Positions 1 through 10,064 of a DNA stretch of 64,000 nt are shown piece by piece. The notes under the pieces are model-generated. The model was not told the origin of the DNA and made no database searches. It saw only the letters and a program-made list of their open reading frames with translations. The stretch spans positions 2,534,602 through 2,598,601 of the forward strand of contig NZ_CH724156.1 of NCBI RefSeq assembly GCF_000152625.1. Direction: 5' to 3'. The translations under genes were made by a program, and so were the position numbers. Within the stretch, counting starts at the first letter, position 1. Every line of letters begins with the position of its first letter. Source of the DNA: Roseovarius nubinhibens ISM. Lineage in GTDB: Bacteria; Pseudomonadota; Alphaproteobacteria; Rhodobacterales; Rhodobacteraceae.

Positions 1-1938
<1,938 letters not shown>

Positions 1939-2023
1939 ATCCAGTAATAGCAAGACTATTACAGAACAAAATCAAAAGCATACACACAATGCGTACTTGA
2001 CTTGGTACTCAGGAACTTTCCTC

Positions 2024-2141
2024 GGTTTGGTGGTCATAGCACAAGCGAAACACCCGGTCCCATCCCGAACCCGGCCGTTAAGCGCTGTCGCGCCGATGGT
2101 ACTGCGACTTAAGTCGTGGGAGAGTAGGTCACCGCCAAACC
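2024..2141 (+). rRNA. rrf: 5S ribosomal RNA
   Basis: A 118-nt 5S rRNA lies about 85 nt after the 23S gene. Its ends, GGTTTGGTGGTCATAGC and CACCGCCAAACC, pair as helix I, and the internal loop block CACCCGGTCCCATCCCGAAC is the normal bacterial 5S signature. It is co-transcribed with 23S and followed by tRNA-fMet. Confidence 0.96.
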
Positions 2142-2197
2142 TAGAAAAGTTCCTCAAGTATCTCTCAATACAAACAAAATCGAACAAACACCCCTGT

Positions 2198-2274
<77 letters not shown>

Positions 2275-2282
2275 AAACACCG

Positions 2283-2318
2283 AAAAAGCCCCGCAAGCCG
2301 CGGGGCTTTCGGCGTTTG
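2283..2318 (+). terminator. rRNA operon terminator
   Basis: AAAGCCCCGC pairs with GCGGGGCTTT across an AAGCC-type loop just 8-10 nt after tRNA-fMet, followed by TTCGGCGTTT. A very similar hairpin recurs at 5859-5897. This is a Rho-independent terminator for the rRNA operon. Between it and the next gene at 2505 I see only a second weaker hairpin. Confidence 0.85.
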
Positions 2319-2380
2319 GGGGGGTATTCCTTCCATTGGATCACGCTGGTGCCTCCTCGATGACCTGATTTCAGGCCGTT

Positions 2381-2404
2381 AACTCCCCTGTTGGGGGTGT
2401 TTTG
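2381..2404 (+). terminator. second weak hairpin with T run
   Basis: ACTCCCC and GGGGGTGT pair across TGTT and are followed by TTT. It could be a back-up terminator of the rRNA operon or part of the leader of the next gene. Confidence 0.4.
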
Positions 2405-2504
2405 CAGGCGTGGGATCGGCGGTGGCGGCGCAGGCGGAAGCGGATTGACTGGTTGAAAGACCTGCGCATAGGCTGGAGAGGGTCATGCGGTAGGGGAATT
2501 TCTG

Positions 2505-3128
2505 ATGAAACTCGGTCGGTTTTTCGCAAGTGTTTTGGCGCTGTTCACCATGGTGGGGAGTGGCCAGGCGCAATCGCTGTCGGCGGCAGAGATTGCCGCG
2601 ATGGTGGATGAGCGCATGGGCAGCGTCGACGAATATGCTGAATTGCTCAACGATCCGGACCCGGATCGGTCGCTGGCGGCGATGCAGATCATGATCGGAT
2701 TGGATGATGCGCAGATCAGCCGCATGGCGTTGCAGCATGGGCTGACCAGCACCAGCCCGGGGGTCCGGAAGGCGGCGCTGAAAGCCTATCTGGACACCGG
2801 GCCGATCCTGAATATTTACATCGATGGCTCGTCCTTGGATCGGGAGAACCTGACCTCGGCAATCAACCAGCAAAGCGGCACGGTGGATACGTCTGGGACG
2901 GCGTTTTTATCCTATAAGGTCGGTGGCTTTGATGCGGAAAACGGCTGTTACGATTTCCACGTGAATGCGAGCTATTGCCTGCTCACCTTGAGCGAAAGCA
3001 ATGTGTCGATGAACCTGTGGAGCCGGTGGACCTCGATGACGTTGAATGCCGAGGGCAATCTTGTCGGCATGCTTCAGGTGGCCAATATCAGGCCGTCGGT
3101 GCCGGTGACGGTCCCGGTCAAACCGTGA
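2505..3128 (+). CDS. secreted protein of unknown function
   Basis: A 207-residue protein with a clear Sec signal peptide (KLGRFFASVLALFTMVGSGQA, cleavage predicted after about residue 23). The mature part begins with a short acidic helical region with the look of a HEAT-like repeat (residues about 45-85, LAAMQIMIGLDD...VRKAALKAY), then a beta-rich domain with one likely disulfide region (C-Y-D-F...Y-C). I do not recognise a family. It reads away from the rRNA operon and is convergent with the next gene, 16 nt away. The start is set by TAGGGGA upstream of the ATG. Base composition is less GC-rich than the neighbours. It is probably periplasmic. Confidence 0.7.
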   Translation: MKLGRFFASVLALFTMVGSGQAQSLSAAEIAAMVDERMGSVDEYAELLNDPDPDRSLAAMQIMIGLDDAQISRMALQHGLTSTSPGVRKAALKAYLDTGPILNIYIDGSSLDRENLTSAINQQSGTVDTSGTAFLSYKVGGFDAENGCYDFHVNASYCLLTLSESNVSMNLWSRWTSMTLNAEGNLVGMLQVANIRPSVPVTVPVKP

Positions 3129-3144
3129 GTCTGGGCGGTCCGGG

Positions 3145-4200
3145 TCAATAGACCTCGACGCTGTCGATCTGCACCGGCCCGGAGCCCTGAACGCTGTCGA
3201 TGGTCACGATCACCCGGCGGGCGAAGCGTTCGGATTTCTTGCCGCTGTCGAAACTGCCGGTCGGGGTCATTTCACCGCGGTCGAACCGCTGTGGGTTTCC
3301 GCCTGCTGCCGAAGGGTCGATCATCACGCGAATGGCCAGCGGTTTGGCCGCGTCGGCCTGCGACCGGATACGCACGCGGCTCACGCCGACCGCCTCGCCA
3401 TCGCCCACGCCAAAGACCAAGGTGGTGCGACCGGTAAATTCAAAGCGATAGGGGCCGCTGCGGGTCGCGAGGTTTTCCGGGCTGGCGTCGGGGGTGAGGG
3501 CCTGCGTCTGATAATCCAGTAGGCGCAATTCATGCTGGCCCTCTTCGGGCTGAGCCACGGTCTCAGTCGCGGCGCTTGTCACGGCGCGGGCGCGGCCGGC
3601 AAGCCAGCGGCGCGTCGCGAAACCCAGCTCTTCGATCCGGATGAAGCTCATGCGCTGGCTGCCGTCCGGGCTCTGGATCGCCATGCCGACGGGCAGCTCG
3701 TCGGCAAAGAGAAACGCGCCGGACAGGCCTTGGAAGGCGCGGTCATCGGGGTCTTCGAATTCGGCAACAAAGGTCTTGTGGTCGAGCGTGTCGACGATCC
3801 GCATCGGCCGCTGGGTGACGCCGCCGCCGGGCTCGACAAAGCGCAGATCGCCGCGCAGGACAGCGCCGGCGGTCTTGCGGGTCTGCATGATCATGCCGAG
3901 CTCTGCGGTGCAGGCGGTGCGTCCCGCCGCCTGACCCACAACGCCGATGGCGAAATCCATGCCCTCCCAGAAATCGGGATAGGCCTCGCCGCTGCCATAG
4001 ACGGAGGGCGCGGGCGAGGTCTCGACCTCGATCTGCCCAAAGGCGTCGAGCAAATGGCTTGGCATGAGAACCCAACAGATGCCATTATCCTTAACCATAA
4101 ACCCTTGGCCGTCGGAGGCTGCGTCGATTCTGACGGCCTGGGCCCAAGCACTGGTCGTGATGACGAAGGCAGCGAGGGGGACGAAGATGAATTTGATCAT
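3145..4200 (-). CDS. secreted trypsin-like (S1-fold) protein
   Basis: A 351-residue exported protein (signal peptide to about residue 20, SAWA-QA). No family label is obvious, but three spaced motifs match a chymotrypsin-fold protease: CWVLMPSHLL around His49, MDFAIGVV around Asp82, and GLSGAFLF around Ser160 followed by PVGMAI. The spacing (33 and 78 residues) fits a compact N-terminal protease domain of about 180 residues. The C-terminal half (about 235-351) looks like a separate beta-sandwich. The usual GDSGG is GLSGA, so activity is uncertain and a pseudo-protease is possible. Its ATG overlaps, on the opposite strand, the start region of the next gene. Confidence 0.65.
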   Translation of the reverse strand: MIKFIFVPLAAFVITTSAWAQAVRIDAASDGQGFMVKDNGICWVLMPSHLLDAFGQIEVETSPAPSVYGSGEAYPDFWEGMDFAIGVVGQAAGRTACTAELGMIMQTRKTAGAVLRGDLRFVEPGGGVTQRPMRIVDTLDHKTFVAEFEDPDDRAFQGLSGAFLFADELPVGMAIQSPDGSQRMSFIRIEELGFATRRWLAGRARAVTSAATETVAQPEEGQHELRLLDYQTQALTPDASPENLATRSGPYRFEFTGRTTLVFGVGDGEAVGVSRVRIRSQADAAKPLAIRVMIDPSAAGGNPQRFDRGEMTPTGSFDSGKKSERFARRVIVTIDSVQGSGPVQIDSVEVY

Positions 4201-4891
4201 GAAACCCTTGGCTTTGGCGCTGAGCGTGAGCGTCTTATTGTCACCTAGTTTCCCGGGCCAAGCAACTGCGGAGCAGGCCGAGCTGCTGTCGGAAGTCTTT
4301 CAGGAAAATCTACGCCCGGCGGCGAATACCGGCGGGGCGCGGGTCATGGGGCTGCAGGTGATCGGCAGTGATGCGGCGGCGGAGCTGCACGCCATTGTCC
4401 CGAGCGACTGGGCCGGCAAGGAGTTCTGCGTGCGCACCAGCAGCTCTGACGGGCTCTATGACAGCGAGAACACCTATCGCGCGCCGCAGAACACGTCGCA
4501 GCCGGTGACCGTGCCGCATGTGATGATGACCCGTTTTCCCGATAAGCTCGCCCAGACCGCGCCGGAAGGGTTTGGCATCCGCATTCTGCAAGCGCCCTGT
4601 GACGAGGTGACCGAGGAGACGGCGGCGGGGCTGGCGCTCTGGCGGGCGTCGGGCCGGGCGGAGAGCTTTACGCTGCTGGTGAACAGCTTTGACGCGGATC
4701 GGCTTGTCGCCATTCCCGGCACCGGCGCGCCGGTGGAATGCACCGAGATCAGCGCCGACATCACCGTGGCCTTTGACCGGATCTGTGTCGTGCCGAGACC
4801 GCCCGAGACGGGCAGGATGAAGATCCGGCTTGTCCCGGTGAAGGACGGGCGGCGCGGGCGGCCCGAAACCCTGTTTGTCGAGCTGCCATGA
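4187..4891 (+). CDS. exported protein of unknown function
   Basis: The reading frame is open from 4064, but the natural start is the ATG at 4187 (AGGGGG seven bases upstream) or the ATG at 4199. Either gives a signal peptide ending near GQATA-EQ. The mature protein is about 205 residues, with paired Cys (FCVRTS, APCDEV, ECTEI, ICVVP) that suggest disulfides in the periplasm. No family recognised. The start codon region is shared with the divergent trypsin-like gene (CAT 4198-4200 against ATG 4199-4201). The downstream gene overlaps its stop by 4 nt, so the two form an operon. Confidence 0.7.
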   Translation: MNLIMKPLALALSVSVLLSPSFPGQATAEQAELLSEVFQENLRPAANTGGARVMGLQVIGSDAAAELHAIVPSDWAGKEFCVRTSSSDGLYDSENTYRAPQNTSQPVTVPHVMMTRFPDKLAQTAPEGFGIRILQAPCDEVTEETAAGLALWRASGRAESFTLLVNSFDADRLVAIPGTGAPVECTEISADITVAFDRICVVPRPPETGRMKIRLVPVKDGRRGRPETLFVELP

Positions 4892-5835
4892 CGGCGTCTG
4901 GCAGCTACAGACCGTTGATCGCGGCGCTTCGGCGCAATTTCGGAAAGATGGTCGGGGGCAGTGCCACGGCGCGGAGCATGATCGCCTTCCTCGTTCTGGC
5001 GACGGTGCTCATTCTGGTGTCGCCCAGCCGCACGATCCAATTGCAGGCGCGCACCCTCTCGGCGCAGGTCGAACTGACGTCAGAGCCGCTGGCTTGGGAT
5101 CTGACCGGGGCGACGGTCTGTGTCCCGTCGGCGGATGTCGAGGCGGCGGCAACACCGCCCTGCGGCGATGGCGAGACAGTCGCGGGCACAATCGATGGGC
5201 CCGTCGTCTGGCCGCGCGATCAGCGGCTGGTTCTGAACTGGACCCCGGAGAGGATGAGCATTCGGCTTTTGACAGAGGCGGAGAGCTGGCCTGCGGGGAC
5301 AACCCTCCGGGTGAGCTGGGCGGATGCGGCGCGCAACGGGGCGCTCGCCTTTTCCGGCTATCTCTTGCTCGGGCAGGAGATGAGCGCGGGCGCGACGGGC
5401 TATGTGCTCGACGGGTCCTATGCGATTTATGAACAAGGGCTGGTCAGCGGCTGGATTGGCTGGTCCCCGGAAATCACCCGCGATGGCGAGATCCGGCGCG
5501 GCGATCAGCTCCAGATCATTTGCAGCCCGTTGTTTTTCCAGACCTGCGAGGGGGCGCGGATCGACGGGCGGTCGGATCAATACCGCAACACGGTGATGGC
5601 CTCGATCTCGGTCGATCATGACGAGATGGCCGGGCTGCATGTGGTGGCCACGGGGGCGGAGGCCAACAGCCGGTTGGAGCTGGCCTATGCTGGGCGGGAC
5701 AGGGTGTTGCTGATCAAGCCGTCCTGGGTCGAGCGGGCCGCGGCGAGTTCAAGCCTACTGGCGCTGTCGCTGCTGTTTTCGCTGCTGGCGCCGCTATTGC
5801 TGCCCTTGCTGGAACGGGCAACGCGAAAGAGTTGA
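4888..5835 (+). CDS. bitopic membrane protein of unknown function
   Basis: A 315-residue protein overlapping the previous gene by ATGA. It has an N-terminal membrane segment (about 30-48, MIAFLVLATVLILV) and a C-terminal one (about 289-311, LLALSLLFSLLAPLLLPLL), with roughly 240 residues between them that would lie in the periplasm. That domain has two Cys pairs (VCVPS/PPCGD and IICSP/QTCEG). I find no recognisable family. Together with the exported 4187-4891 product it probably forms an envelope pair. A terminator follows 25 nt after the stop. Confidence 0.7.
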   Translation: MTASGSYRPLIAALRRNFGKMVGGSATARSMIAFLVLATVLILVSPSRTIQLQARTLSAQVELTSEPLAWDLTGATVCVPSADVEAAATPPCGDGETVAGTIDGPVVWPRDQRLVLNWTPERMSIRLLTEAESWPAGTTLRVSWADAARNGALAFSGYLLLGQEMSAGATGYVLDGSYAIYEQGLVSGWIGWSPEITRDGEIRRGDQLQIICSPLFFQTCEGARIDGRSDQYRNTVMASISVDHDEMAGLHVVATGAEANSRLELAYAGRDRVLLIKPSWVERAAASSSLLALSLLFSLLAPLLLPLLERATRKS

Positions 5836-5858
5836 GGCGCTGATGGCAAGCCTGAGGT

Positions 5859-5897
5859 CGAAAGAGCCCCGCAGTCGCGGGGCTTTTGGCGTTTTTG
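5859..5897 (+). terminator. Rho-independent terminator
   Basis: AAAGAGCCCCGC and GCGGGGCTTTT pair across AGTC, followed by GGCGTTTTT. It ends the 4187-5835 operon and also sits between convergent genes. The design is nearly the same as the rRNA terminator. Confidence 0.85.
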
Positions 5898-5931
5898 GGG
5901 CAGGGGGTATTCCAGCCAGAACGTACCAGCC

Positions 5932-7965
5932 TCAGAGATCCTTGCAGAGGCGCAGGGCGTCATAGAGCGCCGCATGGATGTTGCGACCCGCGATGGCATC
6001 GCCGAGGCGGGCGAGCAGGTAGCTGCCCCCGTCCTGCAGCGGGATGAGCGGCGCGCGGCCCTCGAGCAGCGCGTCCTGATCCACTTGGCCCAAGTTACGC
6101 GCCTGCGGTTTGAGATCATGGTAAAGCGCATCCATCGGGACGGTGCCCTGTTCGATCACCACATGATCGACGAGCCGCGTGCTCGTGTCCCCGGTCAGCA
6201 CATGGCGCAGGGTGACCTCTTTGCGATTGCCCTCTTGGCGGATGGCGGTGATGTCTTGCAAACAGTGAAATGTCACGCCTTGTCGGGCCAGATCGCGCAG
6301 GGCGACGGCGGAATTGGTGGGGCCGAGATCCTGCGCGGTGGCGCGGTCGGGGGTGACATGGGACACGGTGCAGCCTTTACGGGCGAGCACATCGGCGCAG
6401 GTGAGGGCGGGGTGATCGCCCAGCTCGTCAAAGAGTAGGACCTCGCCGCTGAGCCGCGCCTCGCCGGAGAGGACGTCCCAGCTCGAGACGCTGAGCGCGG
6501 CACCGTCGAAATGCGGCGTGTCGGGCCAGCCGCCGGTGGCGAGGAGCACCACATCCGGGGTCTCGGCGAGGATGTCATCGGCTTCCGCATAGTGGTTTAA
6601 CCGCAGCGCGACGCCGAGATGAGTCACCTCCTCGATGAGCCAATCGGCGACGCCCCAGATCTGACGGCGGGTCATGCCGCTGCTGGCGAGCTTGAGCTGG
6701 CCGCCGAGACGGTCGCTCGCCTCAAAGAGCACCACCTGATGGCCGCGTAGGGCGCAGAGACGCGCCGCCTCGAGCCCGCCGGGGCCGCCGCCGACCACCA
6801 CGATCTTGCGGGGCGCGGGCGCGGGGGCGATCACATGCGGCATCAAGGCCTCGCGCCCGGTGGCGGGGTTGTGGCCGCAGACGGCGGCCTTGCCCTGATT
6901 CACACGGTCGACGCAATAGCCCAAGCCCACACAGGGGCGAATGCGGGTCTCGTCGCCGCGGGCGAGTTTCGCGACCAGATAGGGATCGGCCATATGGGCG
7001 CGGGTCATGCCGATGAGATCGACATGGCCTTCGGCGACGGCGTGGCGGGCGGTGGCGATGTCGGCGATGCCGCCAGCGTGGAAAATGGGCAGATCGACGG
7101 CGCGGCGGATGCGGCTTGCGACGCTCAGATGGGCGGCGGCGGGCAGGCCCATGGGCGGCACCCAACCCGCGAGGCCGAGGTCGTCATAGGGGGCGCCGGC
7201 GAGGATGTTGAGGAAATCCACCGCGCCGGTGGCCGAGATTTGCTGGGCGATGGTCACGCAATCATCAGCCGTCAGCCCGCCTGCGGTGAGCTCATCCCCG
7301 GTCACACGCATGCCGAGGATCATATCCGGGCCGACGGCCTCGCGCACCGCCTCGATCACCTGCAGGGTCAGACGCAGGCGGTTCTCCAAAGAGCCGCCGT
7401 AGTCATCGTCGCGCTGGTTCACCAGGGGCGACAGGAACTGCCCCAGAAGATGCGAATGGGACAGCAGCTCGATCCCGTCGAACCCGCCTTGCTGACAGCG
7501 TCTGGCGGCCGCGGCGAACTGGGCGATGATGCGGCGGATGTCTTCGGCTTCCATGGCCTTGGGGATCGAGCGATGGGCGCGTTCGCGTGTCACCGAAGGC
7601 CCCGCGACCGGGAGCCAGTGGCCATCGTCCCAAGCGGTGCGACGGCCCATATGGGTGATCTGGCACATCACCGCCGCGCCATGCGAATGCACGCCATCGG
7701 TGAGCTTTTGAAACCACGGGATGATGCTGTCATCGCCGGCATAGAGTTGACCAAAGACCGAGGGGCTGTCGGGGGCGATGTTGGTCGAGCCGCCGATGAT
7801 GGTGAGGCCGATTCCGCCCTTGGCCTTTTCCTCGTGATAGAGGCGGTAGCGGTCGCGCGGGTGGCCGCCTTCTTCGTAAGACGGCGCGTGGGCGGTGCTC
7901 ATGATCCGGTTGCGCAGGGTCAGGTGGCGCAGTTGGAAGGGCGTCAGCAGCGGATCGGGTTTCAT
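5932..7965 (-). CDS. NADH:flavin oxidoreductase, N-demethylase-like (DgcA/StcD/TMADH group)
   Basis: A 677-residue two-domain flavoenzyme. Residues about 1-375 form an old-yellow-enzyme TIM barrel (FMN). The Rossmann motif VVVGGGPGGLEAARL near 389-403 starts an FAD/NAD domain, as in trimethylamine dehydrogenase and 2,4-dienoyl-CoA reductase. The iron-sulfur region reads CVGLGYC...C (Cys345, Cys351, Cys363) followed by HNPATGREALMPHV, a pattern I associate with dimethylglycine and N-methylproline demethylases rather than dienoyl-CoA reductases. Leu348 sits where a fourth ligand Cys is expected. The frame is open upstream, but family length selects the ATG at 7965. Likely role: oxidative removal of an N-methyl group, in keeping with the betaine-type ABC importer nearby. 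The substrate is not known. Confidence 0.8.
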   Translation of the reverse strand: MKPDPLLTPFQLRHLTLRNRIMSTAHAPSYEEGGHPRDRYRLYHEEKAKGGIGLTIIGGSTNIAPDSPSVFGQLYAGDDSIIPWFQKLTDGVHSHGAAVMCQITHMGRRTAWDDGHWLPVAGPSVTRERAHRSIPKAMEAEDIRRIIAQFAAAARRCQQGGFDGIELLSHSHLLGQFLSPLVNQRDDDYGGSLENRLRLTLQVIEAVREAVGPDMILGMRVTGDELTAGGLTADDCVTIAQQISATGAVDFLNILAGAPYDDLGLAGWVPPMGLPAAAHLSVASRIRRAVDLPIFHAGGIADIATARHAVAEGHVDLIGMTRAHMADPYLVAKLARGDETRIRPCVGLGYCVDRVNQGKAAVCGHNPATGREALMPHVIAPAPAPRKIVVVGGGPGGLEAARLCALRGHQVVLFEASDRLGGQLKLASSGMTRRQIWGVADWLIEEVTHLGVALRLNHYAEADDILAETPDVVLLATGGWPDTPHFDGAALSVSSWDVLSGEARLSGEVLLFDELGDHPALTCADVLARKGCTVSHVTPDRATAQDLGPTNSAVALRDLARQGVTFHCLQDITAIRQEGNRKEVTLRHVLTGDTSTRLVDHVVIEQGTVPMDALYHDLKPQARNLGQVDQDALLEGRAPLIPLQDGGSYLLARLGDAIAGRNIHAALYDALRLCKDL

Positions 7966-8139
7966 GCGCGGTCTCTTGGCCAATCTTTTGGGCGGTTGTT
8001 CGGTCGGTGTCTTGGTCGGTGCGGGATCACTCTGTCCGAGAATGTGGCCGATGTCTCGCCGAACACTCTTCAGACCTGGCCCATGAGATCGGCAAACGGG
8101 GGGGCGCACCTCTGTGGCCGCGACATCCAGAGAGGGTTT

Positions 8140-8167
8140 CGCGACGCGCTACGTGGCGCGCGTCGCG
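8140..8167. other. hairpin in the 263-nt amidase-demethylase gap
   Basis: A perfect 9-bp inverted repeat, CGCGACGCG and CGCGTCGCG, with a 10-nt loop lies in the 263-nt space between two minus-strand genes. It has no T run. It may limit read-through from the amidase gene into the demethylase gene, or be a leader structure. Nothing else is evident in 7966-8228 apart from an irregular GGTCGGT-rich stretch. Confidence 0.5.
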
Positions 8168-8228
8168 GGTTGGTCTTGTCGATCCTGCGCCATGGCATGT
8201 CCGGCGCAGGGTCCGTGATGGGGTTGGA

Positions 8229-9659
8229 TCAGGCGCCTTTGGCGCGCGGGTTGATCGGCAGCTGTTTGGCGATGCCCAAGGCCTCTTCGAACCGGCGGGC
8301 GGCGCGGAGCAAGGCCGCCTCGCCGCGTGGTTTGCCGACGATCTGCACGCCGACCGGCAGGCCGGAGGCGGTAAAGCCGCAGGGCACGCTGATGGTGGGG
8401 CAGGCGGTCATGGTCAGAGCGAAGGTGATGGAGAACCAATCGATATAGGTCTCGCAGGGCTTGCCGTCGATTTCTGTGACATAGCGCTGTTCGACCGGGA
8501 AGGGCGCGATGGAGGCCGCCGGACAGATCAAGAGATCATGGGTGTCAAAGAAGGCGACCATCTTTTTGTAGAGCTCGGCGCGCACCCGCTCGGCCTCGAA
8601 AATCTGCGAGGGGGTGATGTTCAGGCCGCGTTCGATATTGCCGATGATTTCCGGCGCGATCCGGTCGCGGTGCTGGGCGAGAATCGGCTCCATCAGCGTG
8701 GCGAAGAGCACCGCGCGATGGGTCTGAAACGCCTCGAGGACACCGGTGAAATCGGGGATGTCATCGGTGACATCGGCGCCAAGATCGCCAAAGGTCGTGG
8801 CCGCGCCGCCGCAGATTTCGGCGATTTCCTTTTCCATGGAGACGATGGAGAGGTCCGGGCTGAAGGCCACGCGCTCGGGCATGCCGGTCTCGGTGAGGGC
8901 CGCGACAAAGGAGGTGCCGGTCTGGTCGAAGGAAAGCGGGTCATCCGCCTGCTGGCCGATCCCGGCATCGAGCATCAGCGCGAGGTCATCGACATTGCGC
9001 GCCATCGGGCCTTCGACCCAGAGCGTGTCCATCGGGGGCAGGCGCGAGCCGCGCGGCACGCGGCCCGGGCCGGGGCGCAGGCCGACGATGCCGTTGAAGG
9101 CCGCGGGTGTGCGCAGGCTGCCGCCGAGGTCATTGCCGGTGGCGAGCCAGACCGAGCCGCTGGCCAAGGCCGCCGCCGAGCCGCCGGAAGAGCCGCCGAC
9201 GCTCATCCGCAGGTCCCAAGGGTTGCGCGAGGCGCCGAAGACCGGGTTGAACGTGTTGCCGCCCGCCCATTCGGGCACGTTGGATTTGGCCACGGTGATG
9301 GCGCCGTTCTCCTCGAGCTGCCGGACCGTGGCATCGGATTTTTCGGCGACATTATCGGCAAAGATCGGCGAGCCATAGGTGGTCACGGCACCGCGAACAT
9401 CATTGTAATCCTTGACGGCAATGGGCAGGCCATGCAGCGATTTGGGATTGTCCTTATGGGCGTCGGCATCAAAGTTGCGCGCCTCTTCGCGGGCTTGGTC
9501 AAAGCAATGGATCGGCAGCGCGTTAACCTCGGTGTCAACGGTTTCGATCCGCTCGATCGAGGCTTCGACCAGCTCCAGCGGGCTCAGCTCGCGACGGCGC
9601 AACCGCGCGACAGCTTCGGTCGCGGTCATACGGCAAAGTTCATTCATTTTATCTGTCAC
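8229..9659 (-). CDS. amidase (amidase-signature family)
   Basis: A 476-residue cytoplasmic hydrolase of the amidase-signature family, which cleaves amide bonds with a Ser-cisSer-Lys triad. All three residues are in place: Lys83 (LPIAVKD), cis-Ser158 in GGSSGGSAAA, and Ser181 in DLGGSLR. The start is taken as GTG at 9659 because AGGAG lies eight bases upstream; the in-frame ATG at 9647 is too far from it. Subfamily motifs resemble Asp/Glu-tRNA amidotransferase subunit A-like catabolic amidases, not GatA itself, and no GatB/C is present. The neighbouring demethylase suggests a role in opening an amide or lactam intermediate, which is an inference. Confidence 0.88.
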   Translation of the reverse strand: MTDKMNELCRMTATEAVARLRRRELSPLELVEASIERIETVDTEVNALPIHCFDQAREEARNFDADAHKDNPKSLHGLPIAVKDYNDVRGAVTTYGSPIFADNVAEKSDATVRQLEENGAITVAKSNVPEWAGGNTFNPVFGASRNPWDLRMSVGGSSGGSAAALASGSVWLATGNDLGGSLRTPAAFNGIVGLRPGPGRVPRGSRLPPMDTLWVEGPMARNVDDLALMLDAGIGQQADDPLSFDQTGTSFVAALTETGMPERVAFSPDLSIVSMEKEIAEICGGAATTFGDLGADVTDDIPDFTGVLEAFQTHRAVLFATLMEPILAQHRDRIAPEIIGNIERGLNITPSQIFEAERVRAELYKKMVAFFDTHDLLICPAASIAPFPVEQRYVTEIDGKPCETYIDWFSITFALTMTACPTISVPCGFTASGLPVGVQIVGKPRGEAALLRAARRFEEALGIAKQLPINPRAKGA

Positions 9660-9890
9660 GGGGGCACTCCTATGGGTTTGAGGTGTCAGATGGGGCGGCA
9701 TGGGGATCACGCAGCCCCGTGTTCGGGTCCGTGTTTGGGCCTGTGTGAGAGGGGCAGGGCGATGGGGGAGGAGGCCGCCGCGCGCTGCGGGCCGCATGTG
9801 GGGGAGATGTCATTCGGTCGGGTCAAAGGTTTCCCCACGGCGCTATTGGCAACAGAATCTTTCATGGCAGTAAAACATATTTCGCCCACC

Positions 9891-9948
9891 TTGTATACAA
9901 TGGCTTTTGCATTGAATACATTTGGGCGATTGTTGCATGTGGACATGC
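9891..9948. promoter_or_regulatory. candidate operator/promoter region upstream of the amidase
   Basis: The 405-nt gap 9660-10064 has no credible gene. Its AT-richer core holds the palindrome TTGTATACAA (9891-9900), a related ATTGAATACA (9911-9920), and the inverted repeat GCATGT-GG-ACATGC (9935-9948). TTGTATACAA is the shape bound by many GntR/FCD regulators. The region would be the 5' leader or promoter of the amidase-demethylase pair on the minus strand. Confidence 0.45.
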
Positions 9949-10064
9949 TTTGGTAGGCGCATATTCTGTGGTGGGGTAGGTCGTTAAAACAGGCGTTCTC
10001 GGTGCCCGGCCGCAGAACAATGCCCGCCATCAGGGCGCGTGTGCCAAGCGCGCAGGTCGAGCGG

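Noticed and set aside
6835-9956. Two overlapping long plus-strand frames opposite the demethylase and amidase genes
   Set aside because: The minus-strand products carry full catalytic motifs; the plus-strand products do not resemble any family.
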